From Candidatus Aenigmatarchaeota archaeon (lineage in GTDB: Archaea > EX4484-52 > B79-G9), in NCBI GenBank assembly GCA_023142905.1, contig JAGLIP010000060.1, positions 1 to 6,005 on the forward strand: 6,005 nt of DNA, written 5' to 3'. The notes beneath the pieces are model-generated. The model was not told where the DNA came from. It searched no databases and saw only the letters and a list, made by a program, of their open reading frames with translations. Below, in pieces: positions 1 to 6,005 of this stretch (the stretch's first letter is position 1; each line of letters begins with the position of its first letter). The translations under genes were made by a program, and so were the position numbers.

Positions 1-221
1 AGAAGATATGTGTTTGCTCCTTTTTTAGATAGGCGTGATGACATTAATCCAGACCCACATGCCGCTTCTAAAATTTTAGTATTTTTAATTTTTGGTGCGT
101 ATTGTTCAAAATAGTGTTCAAAAACCACACTAAAATAGGATTTATTGATTTTTTCGATTATATTTACTGAGGTTTTATCTTTTTTGTAATATTTATCCCA
201 TGGTTCGGACTTTGATTTCAT
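1..221 (-). CDS. Class I SAM-dependent methyltransferase, N-terminal part (runs off left edge)
   Basis: Reading the minus strand from the ATG at 221 gives 73 codons open to the window edge. The protein begins MKSKSEPWDKYYKKDK. Around residues 50-65 it has ILEAACGSG followed by LMSSRLSKKGA, which is methyltransferase motif I: a beta strand ending in an acidic residue, then the glycine-rich loop that binds S-adenosylmethionine. The short W-x-x-Y-Y leader before a helix and motif I is typical of small Methyltransf_11/25-type enzymes. An in-frame TAA at 228-230 lies just upstream and no other ATG is available, so the start is firm. The substrate cannot be read from this fragment. Its position divergent from a glycosyltransferase would suit a sugar or lipid-linked-glycan methylase, but that is inference. 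The family call is fairly sure; only the first quarter or third of the gene is visible. Confidence 0.85.
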   Translation of the reverse strand, partial: MKSKSEPWDKYYKKDKTSVNIIEKINKSYFSVVFEHYFEQYAPKIKNTKILEAACGSGLMSSRLSKKGANTYL

Positions 222-307
222 AATCTTTTAATTATTATAATGGACTTTAAAAAATAATTTGTTTTGTGGTGTGTAATTTATATAAACTTTTGAGATTTAA
301 TAATTGT
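222..307. promoter_or_regulatory. Divergent intergenic promoter region
   Basis: These 86 AT-rich bases separate the starts of the methyltransferase (minus) and the glycosyltransferase (plus), so both promoters must lie here or overlap the gene ends. The plus-direction TATA box is clear and is listed separately. For the minus direction, the best candidate is the A/T run at 246-255 (ATTTTTTAAA on the minus strand), centred roughly 29 bases upstream of the ATG at 221. It is only a moderate match. No Shine-Dalgarno sequence precedes either start. Confidence 0.55.
277..286 (+). promoter_or_regulatory. Archaeal TATA box of the glycosyltransferase gene
   Basis: TTTATATAAA is a near-ideal archaeal TATA box. 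Its centre is about 26 bases upstream of the ATG at 308, so transcription should begin at or next to the start codon, giving a leaderless mRNA. This also argues against the in-frame GTG at 266, because the box would then lie inside the gene. Confidence 0.7.
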
Positions 308-1864
308 ATGATTGAAAAAATATCCGATTTTGTCAAAAAAAATTATTTGTTTATATTGTTGTTTATTTTTTTTGGGATGTTGTACGTTCAAGATTTGACG
401 ACATATAAAATGTTTATGTGGGATGAGGCAGAATATGCATCGCTTGCCCGTTCTGTTATAGATGGTGAGGGATATACGGTAAATGGGGGAAATGAAGTTG
501 GCAGGCTGCCTTTTTATCCATTGTCAATTGCCGGCTCTTTTTTAATATTTGGTGTTTCGTATGAATCCACAAAAATTCCTGGCATATTTTTTGCATTACT
601 ATTGCTAATTGCGATATATTATTTTGTTGGCAAATATACGGATAAACCAACGGCACTTGTTTCTGCTTTTTTGCTTGGAAGCATTCCTTTGTTCTGGTCA
701 AAGGCATTGAATACTTTAACTGATGTTACTTTTTCGGGCTTGTTTTTTGCGGCTGCAATGTTTTTTTATGCAGGAATTAACAAAGACATAAAATATTTGT
801 ATGGCGGCGCTGTTTTTTTAGGAGCTTCGTTTCTTACAAGATACAATGTTGTATTGCTTATACCTGCAATCGGGATTTATTTGTTATATCGTGGGTTATC
901 AAATAAGAAAAAAACGCGAGGTATTTTAGAAGCGATGCTTAAATCAAAGCATGCTTATCTGGCGTTTTTTATTTTTTTAGTTATTTCCATTCCATGGCTT
1001 TTATATTTGCAAAGTGAAACCGGGAATATATTTTATGGGTTTGAAGATGCCCAAAATCGTATTGCGTCATATGGTGTGTCTTCATCGCCGTGGTACTATT
1101 ATGCTTCATTACTGCCATCTCTTTTAAATGGTGCTACTTTTTTGCTTTTAGTTTTGGGCATGGGGTATACGCTTTATAAAAAACAAGATTTTGGCATATA
1201 TATTATATCGATTATTCTTACAGGGATACTATATTTTAGCCAGTTTTCCTGGAAAGGCGAGCGCATGATGGTTTTTTTACTTCCATTTTTAGTTATTTTA
1301 TCGGGTATCGGGCTTGTGAAAGTAGTGTATCCATGGCTTACGCGTGATTTAAAAATAAAGCATGTATCTGTCGGTATCTGTGCTGTAATTCTTATCTTTT
1401 CGTTTTATATTAATTACACTCAAGTGCAACCAATACTCAAGCATTCAACAGCCATCGGTTATCCTTCAATGATTCAGGCATCTTCTTTTGTTGAAACAAC
1501 AACCAATAAGAATGACCTAATAATTGGTGCCAGTATTCCGCAGTATTATTGGTATTCTGAACGAGTAACACATGGTTATCCTCAAGAAGAAGAGGATTTG
1601 TTCGACTTTTTGAGTAAAACAGAAGTTAGTTACATTCTTTTGAACAATTATGAGCGCAACCAGCCTCAATATGTCATGCAGCTTTTTGCTAAAGGGTTCT
1701 TTACTGACGAAGGCACACTTATACATCCGGAAGATGCGCAAGAATTAAGGATATTCGGGGATTTGTCGAAGTTTAATGATCCTATGATGAATCCTGTAAC
1801 TATTGTTGTTCCGACGGATTTGTTTGTTGAGCGGACAATATCTCTTTTGAATGCAACGGCTTAG
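308..1864 (+). CDS. GT39/PMT-family (ArnT-like) integral membrane glycosyltransferase
   Basis: Encodes 518 residues starting MIEKISDFVKKNYLF. The ATG at 308 is preferred over the in-frame GTG at 266 because of the TATA box at 277-286. A first hydrophobic helix (about 13-29) leads into an external loop with WDEAEYASLARS at 38-49. The adjacent Asp39-Glu40 is the conserved acidic pair of the GT-C fold PMT/ArnT group (dolichyl-phosphate-mannose mannosyltransferase-like), followed by RLPFYPL at 66-72. About ten more hydrophobic segments follow (near 89-107, 115-130, 139-155, 162-195, 215-234, 264-289, 297-312, 320-340, 352-370). KGERMMVFLLPF at 316-327 matches the late-loop region of this family. 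Residues from about 371 to the end are soluble and probably extracytoplasmic. By family, such enzymes move a sugar from a polyprenyl-phosphate donor to a protein, lipid or glycan outside the membrane. Donor and acceptor are not predictable here. Family membership is fairly sure; no specific name is justified. Confidence 0.82.
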   Translation: MIEKISDFVKKNYLFILLFIFFGMLYVQDLTTYKMFMWDEAEYASLARSVIDGEGYTVNGGNEVGRLPFYPLSIAGSFLIFGVSYESTKIPGIFFALLLLIAIYYFVGKYTDKPTALVSAFLLGSIPLFWSKALNTLTDVTFSGLFFAAAMFFYAGINKDIKYLYGGAVFLGASFLTRYNVVLLIPAIGIYLLYRGLSNKKKTRGILEAMLKSKHAYLAFFIFLVISIPWLLYLQSETGNIFYGFEDAQNRIASYGVSSSPWYYYASLLPSLLNGATFLLLVLGMGYTLYKKQDFGIYIISIILTGILYFSQFSWKGERMMVFLLPFLVILSGIGLVKVVYPWLTRDLKIKHVSVGICAVILIFSFYINYTQVQPILKHSTAIGYPSMIQASSFVETTTNKNDLIIGASIPQYYWYSERVTHGYPQEEEDLFDFLSKTEVSYILLNNYERNQPQYVMQLFAKGFFTDEGTLIHPEDAQELRIFGDLSKFNDPMMNPVTIVVPTDLFVERTISLLNATA

Positions 1865-1882
1865 TTTGTTTTTGGTTTGTTT
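1865..1882 (+). terminator. T-rich tract, candidate archaeal terminator
   Basis: Immediately after the TAG of the glycosyltransferase gene the plus strand runs T3-G-T5-GG-T3-G-T3. Archaeal RNA polymerase terminates at U-rich tracts without needing a hairpin, so this is a plausible 3' end. T-runs are common in this AT-rich sequence, including inside genes, so position after the stop codon is the main argument. Confidence 0.45.
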
Positions 1883-1908
1883 GGCGATACTTAGACTATT
1901 CACAGGAT

Positions 1909-1930
1909 GCTTTTCGTTCGTATCGAAAGC
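1909..1930. repeat. Imperfect inverted repeat (first of a related pair)
   Basis: GCTTTTCG at 1909-1916 faces CGAAAGC at 1924-1930 across a 7-base spacer. Seven pairs form if one T is bulged. It shares the pattern TTTCGTT-N5-CGAAAG with the second dyad 33 bases downstream. It may be an RNA hairpin in the 3' end of the upstream transcript or a protein-binding dyad upstream of the mutase promoter. Confidence 0.5.
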
Positions 1931-1939
1931 TTTTGTATA

Positions 1940-1966
1940 AAACCTTTCGTTGACACCGAAAGGTTT
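1940..1966. repeat. Perfect 10-bp inverted repeat upstream of the mutase promoter
   Basis: AAACCTTTCG at 1940-1949 is exactly complementary to CGAAAGGTTT at 1957-1966, with a 7-base loop (TTGACAC). It ends about 15 bases before the TATA box at 1982-1989 and lies upstream of the predicted transcription start at about 2011. It would therefore not be in the mutase mRNA. It could be an operator beside the promoter, or a 3' hairpin of the glycosyltransferase transcript if that reads through the T-rich tract. It is not followed by a U-run, so it does not look like a bacterial intrinsic terminator. Confidence 0.65.
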
Positions 1967-1981
1967 GGCTAATGTTAAACA

Positions 1982-1989
1982 ATATAAAA
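1982..1989 (+). promoter_or_regulatory. Archaeal TATA box of the phosphohexomutase gene
   Basis: ATATAAAA is centred about 25-26 bases before the ATG at 2011, again fitting a leaderless transcript. It lies inside the extended reading frame that begins at the ATG at 1972, which supports 2011 as the true start. Confidence 0.65.
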
Positions 1990-2010
1990 CCCCGCGCATT
2001 AAAACAATAC

Positions 2011-3366
2011 ATGTCAATATTTCGAGCATACGATATTCGGGGAATTTACCCAAAAGAGCTAAATTGCGATATAACTTACAAAATAGCTGTTGCTTTTGCA
2101 AACAAATTTAATGATGCGGATGAATTTGTTGTAGGCCGTGACTGTAGGATTTCAAGTCCAGCACTTCGGGATTCACTCGTTTCGGGGTTTAAAGATTCCG
2201 GTAAAGATGTTCTGGACATTGGTGTTGTTCCCACGCCTGTTTTTTATTTTGCAATAGCGCATCTAAAAAAACAGGGCGGCATTATAATTACAGGATCCCA
2301 CAACCCTAAAGATTATAATGGCCTTAAAATACAAAGAGAAGAAGCAATTCCGGTTACTGGTGAAACCGGAATTTATGAAATGGAAAAAATGATTGAAAAA
2401 GGGGAATTTAAGGCGATTGAAAAAAAAGGAACAATTAAAGAACTTGATATTGTTGGCGATTATATTGATTATGTCTCAAAGATACCGAAGCTTAAAAGGC
2501 CGCTAAAAATTGTTCTTGATTGCGGAAATGGCGCATGCGGCACAATACCTGAAAGGATTTTTAAGAAACTTGGCTGTGTTGTTGAGACGCTGTACGCAGA
2601 ACTTGATGGGAATTTTCCGAACCACCAGCCCGACCCGCATGATGCGGCGTCATTGAAGGCATTGCAGAAAAGAGTTATAGACACAGGTGCTGACTGCGGG
2701 TTTGCGTATGATGGGGATGGGGACAGGATTGGTGTTGTGGATGAGACCGGCCGGATTGTTTCAGGAGACTTTATTTTGATGATGCTTGCAAGACAGGCTT
2801 TGGATGCGAAAAAAGGAGCCGTAATTTTTGAGGTCAGATCTTCCCGAAGCCTTTTGTCTGATGTTAAAAATCATGGAGGGACACCACAAATAACCCGTGC
2901 AGGACATAGTTTTCTTTTAGATGAAATTGTAAAAAGAAATGCTGTTTTTGGCGGAGAGCTTAGCGGGCATATGTATTTTCCTTATTGTTATTACAATTAT
3001 GATGACGGGATTTTTGCAAGCTTAAAGATTGCGGAGATTGTATCGGGTATTGATTCCTTATCGGCATATGTTGATTCTCTTCCAAGAGAGGTTGCATCTC
3101 CTGAAATAAGTGTTGGCTGCGCTGATGACAGGAAGTTTAAAGCAATAGAAGAATTTAAAGAATACTTAAAGGAAAACAATTATGATTTTTTGGGAATTGA
3201 CGGCGCGCGCATAAATTTTAAGCATGGATGGGCGCTGGCTCGGGCGTCAAACACCACACCACACATAAAGTGCAGGTTTGAGGCAGACACTAAAGAGCAT
3301 CTTGACGAGATAATGGCGGAAGTTTCTAACATTTTGAAGAAATTTGGTGTCAATATTTATAAATAG
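2011..3366 (+). CDS. Phosphomannomutase/phosphoglucomutase, AlgC type
   Basis: Encodes 451 residues, close to the length of bacterial AlgC. It should interconvert hexose-6-phosphate and hexose-1-phosphate (mannose and/or glucose) in the cytoplasm, feeding GDP-mannose or UDP/dTDP-sugar synthesis. All four signature regions of the alpha-D-phosphohexomutase superfamily are visible: the N-terminal FRAYDIRG (4-11); the phosphoserine loop TGSHNPKDYNG (94-104, catalytic Ser96); the metal loop DGDGDR (234-239, Asp234/236/238); the sugar-specificity loop GELSGH (315-320, Glu316 and Ser318); and the C-terminal phosphate-binding loop RASNTTP (411-417). TGSHNP and RASNTTP are the forms seen in dual-specificity PMM/PGM, rather than the GlmM forms. 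The ATG at 2011 is chosen over that at 1972 because homologues start close to FRAYDIRG and a TATA box sits between the two. Which sugar is the main substrate cannot be told from sequence. Adjacent glycosyltransferase and surface-protein genes suggest a role in glycan supply. Confidence 0.93.
   Translation: MSIFRAYDIRGIYPKELNCDITYKIAVAFANKFNDADEFVVGRDCRISSPALRDSLVSGFKDSGKDVLDIGVVPTPVFYFAIAHLKKQGGIIITGSHNPKDYNGLKIQREEAIPVTGETGIYEMEKMIEKGEFKAIEKKGTIKELDIVGDYIDYVSKIPKLKRPLKIVLDCGNGACGTIPERIFKKLGCVVETLYAELDGNFPNHQPDPHDAASLKALQKRVIDTGADCGFAYDGDGDRIGVVDETGRIVSGDFILMMLARQALDAKKGAVIFEVRSSRSLLSDVKNHGGTPQITRAGHSFLLDEIVKRNAVFGGELSGHMYFPYCYYNYDDGIFASLKIAEIVSGIDSLSAYVDSLPREVASPEISVGCADDRKFKAIEEFKEYLKENNYDFLGIDGARINFKHGWALARASNTTPHIKCRFEADTKEHLDEIMAEVSNILKKFGVNIYK
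2346..2373. repeat. Perfect 10-bp inverted repeat inside the mutase gene
   Basis: AATTCCGGTT at 2346-2355 is exactly complementary to AACCGGAATT at 2364-2373, with an 8-base loop. It lies in the codons for roughly residues 112-121 (AIPVTGETGI). The mRNA could form a stable hairpin here, but it may simply be a by-product of the codons used. Confidence 0.6.
3356..3365 (+). promoter_or_regulatory. TATA box of the ATPase gene, overlapping the mutase stop codon
   Basis: TTTATAAATA overlaps the last codons and stop (3364-3366) of the mutase gene. It is centred about 26 bases before the ATG at 3387. The 20-base gap between the genes has no Shine-Dalgarno sequence, so the ATPase probably has its own leaderless transcript despite the tight spacing. 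Confidence 0.65.
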
Positions 3367-3386
3367 TAATTTACATTATAATAATC

Positions 3387-4799
3387 ATGATTACTAAATT
3401 TGTAAACCGAAAAGAAGAGCTTGATTTTTTTGAGCGTAAATTTAAGGAAAATGAATCTCAAGTAATAATACTTTACGGGCGTAGGCGTGTAGGCAAAAGC
3501 AGGCTTATGCGCGAATTTTTGAAAGGAAAAAAAAGCGTTTATTTTCTTTCTTCAAGAACGGTTTCAGCGATACAGGCTGCAGAATTTGCAAGGGTTGCAG
3601 CAGATGCGCTTGGGGATGAAACATTTGAAGATGTAAAACATGATTGGTTGTCGTTTTTTAAGCATCTGGCGGGGTCAAAGAAGCGAATTGCAATTGCAAT
3701 TGACGAGTTTCCATATTTGATAGAATCGGATAAATCCACGCCCTCTGTCTTTCAGAAAATAATTGATCTTTATCTTGTAAATTCAAACATATCTCTTATT
3801 TTATGCGGTTCTTCTGTGGGTATGATGGAAACGGAGGTTTTAGGCTATAATTCTCCGCTTTATGGTAGAAGAACAGGCCAGTGGAAATTAGAGCCTATGA
3901 AAATTAAAGAATTGCATGAATTTCTTCCAAAATACAATGCAGAACAATTGATTCGCACATATGCTGTTGTCGGGGGGGTTCCTTTTTACTTAAATCGTTT
4001 TGATAGTTCCGTGGGTGTTTTTGAGAATATTTTCCGTGAAATTCTTTCAAAAGGCGAGATTTTGAACGAAGAGGCGGAATTTCTTCTGCGGGAAGAAGTG
4101 AGGGAGCCAAAAACTTATTTTTCAATACTTAATGCAATTGCTTTTGGCAATACAACATTTGACAGGATAATGAATTACACAGGTATTGACAAAAATTCAA
4201 TAACAAAATACATTGATACTTTGAAAAATCTGGGTTTTATAAAACGAATTGTTCCTATAACTGAAAAAACACCAACAAAAAGCAAAAAAGGCATATATGT
4301 TATAAATGATAATTACCTTGCTTTTTGGTTTCGTTTTGTTTTTCTTTTTAAGGGTGGTCTTGAAAGAGATTCGAAGAGAGTTCTTAAAACCAAGATAGTT
4401 CCCTATTTTGACAGTTTCTGCGGCAGGGTGTTTGAAGATGTATCAAAACAATTTCTATGCGATTTAAATGCGCGTGGAAAACTGCCGTTTGTTTTTGAAA
4501 AAATAGGGCCTTGGTGGAACCGAAACAATGAAATAGACCTTATTGCAATAGATGAGGATGAAAAAGAATTTTTATTTGTTGAATGCAAATGGACGAACAA
4601 AAAAACAAGTACAAAAATAATTATTGAATTAATTGAGAAGACAAAATGTGTTGATCTCAATATACATGAACGCAAAGAGCATCTTTGTGTTATTTCAAAA
4701 ACAGGGTTTACTGAAAATGCCATTAATTTTGCAAAAGTACGCGGGGTGAGTTTGTTTGATTTACGGTCTTTTAATGTTTTTTTGGGTTTAAAAAAATAA
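3387..4799 (+). CDS. Archaeal-type ATPase (ATPase_2) with C-terminal DUF234 PD-(D/E)XK nuclease-like domain
   Basis: Encodes 470 residues starting MITKFVNRKEELDFFERKF, the usual F-x-(N/D)R-x-x-E-L opening of this family. The N-terminal P-loop domain has Walker A in LYGRRRVGKSRL (29-40, Lys37 and Ser38), Walker B in IAIAIDE (101-107, Asp106 and Glu107), a sensor-like LILCGSS (137-143), and the conserved SPLYGRRTGQW (156-166). A winged-helix-like region spans about 245-300. The C-terminal DUF234 region carries WWNRNNEIDLIAID (376-389, Asp384) and FLFVECKW (395-402, Glu399 and Lys401), a complete D...E-x-K nuclease core. Length and order match full-length members, so the gene appears intact. These proteins belong to the STAND-like/MNS ATPases that are abundant and scattered in archaea and some bacteria. 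Their biological role is poorly defined; DNA-related or defence functions have been suggested. A T7 run at 4777-4783, near the gene's end, could help terminate transcription. Confidence 0.9.
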   Translation: MITKFVNRKEELDFFERKFKENESQVIILYGRRRVGKSRLMREFLKGKKSVYFLSSRTVSAIQAAEFARVAADALGDETFEDVKHDWLSFFKHLAGSKKRIAIAIDEFPYLIESDKSTPSVFQKIIDLYLVNSNISLILCGSSVGMMETEVLGYNSPLYGRRTGQWKLEPMKIKELHEFLPKYNAEQLIRTYAVVGGVPFYLNRFDSSVGVFENIFREILSKGEILNEEAEFLLREEVREPKTYFSILNAIAFGNTTFDRIMNYTGIDKNSITKYIDTLKNLGFIKRIVPITEKTPTKSKKGIYVINDNYLAFWFRFVFLFKGGLERDSKRVLKTKIVPYFDSFCGRVFEDVSKQFLCDLNARGKLPFVFEKIGPWWNRNNEIDLIAIDEDEKEFLFVECKWTNKKTSTKIIIELIEKTKCVDLNIHERKEHLCVISKTGFTENAINFAKVRGVSLFDLRSFNVFLGLKK

Positions 4800-4801
4800 G
4801 T

Positions 4802-4820
4802 TATTTATCATAAATAGTAA
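4802..4820 (+). promoter_or_regulatory. AT-rich dyad and possible TATA element upstream of the surface-protein gene
   Basis: TATTTAT-C-ATAAATA (4802-4816) is a perfect 7-bp dyad around one base. Its right half continues as ATAAATAGTAA (4810-4820), the same 11 bases found at the ATPase promoter (3359-3369). If used in the same way, transcription would start near 4838, leaving a leader of about 22 bases before the ATG at 4860. A weaker TTTATCTG at 4828-4835 would instead give a leaderless transcript. I cannot choose between them. Confidence 0.4.
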
Positions 4821-4859
4821 CGATTTCTTTATCTGTGTATTCAATATAATTAGTAGTTT

Positions 4860-6005
4860 ATGTGTTTTAATGCAAAGAGACATACTGTTTTTCTGGTTTT
4901 TGTTTTTCTGAATGTTTCTTTTGTAGATGCTGTTGTAATAAATGAGATAATGTATGCTCCGAGTGCTTCTTTGGGCGGGACATATAATGAATGGGTTGAG
5001 TTGTATAATCCGTTAAATGAAAGTGTGGATATTTCGGGATGGGTTTTGGGGGGTACCATAACATACAATACAACTGTTTCTGAAAATATGATTCTAGAAC
5101 CTTTTGGGTTTTTGATTGTTGCAAAATCTCCAGATAAATTTTTACAAAATTATTCTGTCAACTGTACGATTGTTGACGGAAGCTTCTATCTTGGAAATGA
5201 TGGGGATTTGATTGAACTGTTGAATAACGGAACTATTATGGATTCTGTTGAATATCGTGATTTATGGGGCGCACATAATAATAACAAAACACTTTCAAGA
5301 AAAAATGCAAGCTTGATTTTTGATTCTGAAAATGTTTTCGAGGGCACGCCAAGCCCATGCGCGCCTAATTTTAAGAACGAAAGCGCCGATGTGCGCGTAT
5401 TTCTTGACGGCGATAAATTGAAAGTTTTTCCCGATGATGCAGTGGTTGTTGTAAATTATAGCGTTAAAAGCAATTGTTTGGGCTCGGTTGTTTCTAGCGG
5501 CACAACAAATCAGACATCTTTTGATATGGGTCTTGATTTCGGCAAATTTCATGTATTTGCTAATATTACGCATATTGTAAATTACAACGACACAAACGAA
5601 TCGAATAATTTCTTTGATGAATCAATTGTTCTCGAGCCAACAACAAAGACAAGAAGAATCCGTGTCTGGACAGACAACCAAACATACGAGCTTAACACAA
5701 CTGTTAACGGCTGTGTTGAGATATTTTCAAACAGCACAAATGTTTCGGGAAATATAACCTTAAAGATTGGAAGAGAAAAAACTTCGGGAGGGTATGACTA
5801 CAAGCATTTTTTGAATGATTCTGATGCGTTTTCTTTTGTTAACTATACAGCATTTAATTTTTCGTGGGGTGTGCCTGAAGATGCAATTGAGGGGCATTAC
5901 AAGGCGTATTCGCGCCTTGACTTTTTTGTCGGGGAAAACAAGACAAATTATAATTCGTACAGTGACGGAATATTTTATATAAATGGATTGAAGGACCTTG
6001 GAGAC
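4860..6005 (+). CDS. Secreted, sequon-rich lamin-tail-domain (LTD) surface protein, N-terminal 382 residues (runs off right edge)
   Basis: The frame from the ATG at 4860 stays open for 382 codons to the window edge. Residues 1-24 look like a signal peptide: a basic stretch (AKRH) then TVFLVFVFLNVSFVDA, with likely cleavage after Ala24. Residues 25 to about 170 fit a lamin tail domain: VVINEIMYAP (25-34), NEWVELYNP (43-51), VDISGWVLGG (56-65), LEPFGFLIVAK (79-89), FYLGNDGDLIELLN (109-122), and a closing GTPSPCAPN (162-170) resembling the usual TPG-x-PN end. Two further beta-rich, Ig/CARDB-like stretches follow (about 177-259 and 266-375), assigned only by pattern. The mature part holds 22 N-X-S/T sequons, far above what its composition would give, so heavy N-glycosylation on the cell surface is likely. 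LTD modules in prokaryotes occur in exported proteins and are thought to mediate binding. Partner, anchor and C-terminal domains lie beyond the window. Confidence 0.85.
   Translation, partial: MCFNAKRHTVFLVFVFLNVSFVDAVVINEIMYAPSASLGGTYNEWVELYNPLNESVDISGWVLGGTITYNTTVSENMILEPFGFLIVAKSPDKFLQNYSVNCTIVDGSFYLGNDGDLIELLNNGTIMDSVEYRDLWGAHNNNKTLSRKNASLIFDSENVFEGTPSPCAPNFKNESADVRVFLDGDKLKVFPDDAVVVVNYSVKSNCLGSVVSSGTTNQTSFDMGLDFGKFHVFANITHIVNYNDTNESNNFFDESIVLEPTTKTRRIRVWTDNQTYELNTTVNGCVEIFSNSTNVSGNITLKIGREKTSGGYDYKHFLNDSDAFSFVNYTAFNFSWGVPEDAIEGHYKAYSRLDFFVGENKTNYNSYSDGIFYINGLKDLGD

Noticed and set aside
266..307. GTG at 266 as the start of the glycosyltransferase
   Set aside because: It would place the strong TATA box at 277-286 inside the gene and add 14 residues (VCNLYKLLRFNNC) with no family support. 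The ATG at 308 fits the promoter spacing.
1940..1966. Reading the hairpin as a bacterial intrinsic terminator
   Set aside because: The stem is followed by GGCTAATG, not a T-run. The T-rich tract lies before it, next to the stop codon.
1972..2010. ATG at 1972 as the start of the mutase
   Set aside because: The extra 13 residues are not like the family's N-terminus, and the TATA box at 1982-1989 would be inside the gene.
1745..2101. Minus-strand open frame of 118 codons across the glycosyltransferase/mutase gap
   Set aside because: It overlaps two well-supported genes and the dyad elements, and its translation is low-complexity without recognisable motifs.
3377..3382. TATAAT as a bacterial -10 box for the ATPase (a similar one is at 4845-4850)
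   Set aside because: It lies only four bases before the ATG (nine for the copy at 4845-4850) and has no convincing -35. The -26 TATA boxes are more consistent across genes. It stays a minor alternative if the host is bacterial.
3688..3703. Short ATTGCA repeat (ATTGCAATTGCAATTG)
   Set aside because: It is explained by the codons for the alternating Ile-Ala of the Walker B strand.
4867..5124. Minus-strand open frames opposite the LTD gene (also 4850-5068 and 5295-5573)
   Set aside because: Their products show no domain or secretion pattern, while the opposite plus-strand frame encodes a clear signal peptide and LTD motifs. They are antisense shadows.

Overview
The window looks archaeal: an AT-rich genome, probably of a small-genome (DPANN-like) or related lineage. 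The evidence is as follows. TATA-type boxes are centred about 26 bases upstream of the start codons of three genes, which is the geometry of leaderless archaeal transcripts. No start codon is preceded by a Shine-Dalgarno sequence. There is an archaeal-type ATPase_2/DUF234 protein, and a secreted protein packed with N-X-S/T glycosylation sequons. No rRNA or other taxonomic marker is present. An AT-rich bacterial lineage such as CPR is less likely but not excluded.

Layout. Bases 1-221 (minus strand) hold the N-terminal part of a class I SAM-dependent methyltransferase that runs off the left edge. An 86-base divergent promoter region separates it from a plus-strand, multi-membrane-span GT39/PMT-like glycosyltransferase (308-1864). 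A 146-base intergenic stretch follows, with a T-rich tract and two related hairpin/dyad elements. Then come an AlgC-type phosphomannomutase/phosphoglucomutase (2011-3366), a STAND-like ATPase with a C-terminal PD-(D/E)XK domain (3387-4799), and a secreted lamin-tail-domain protein (4860 to the right edge, incomplete).

How the genes may fit together (inference). The mutase would supply hexose-1-phosphate for nucleotide or lipid-linked sugars. The membrane glycosyltransferase would transfer sugar outside the membrane from a polyprenyl-phosphate carrier. The methyltransferase could modify glycans, and the sequon-rich surface protein is a candidate acceptor. The ATPase has no obvious part in this and is of a type often found scattered in archaeal genomes. 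Each plus-strand gene appears to have its own promoter, so this is a neighbourhood rather than a single operon. I see no RNA genes, CRISPR arrays, insertion sequences or attachment sites. No clearly new system is evident. The best leads are the sequon density of the last protein and the paired dyads ahead of the mutase.
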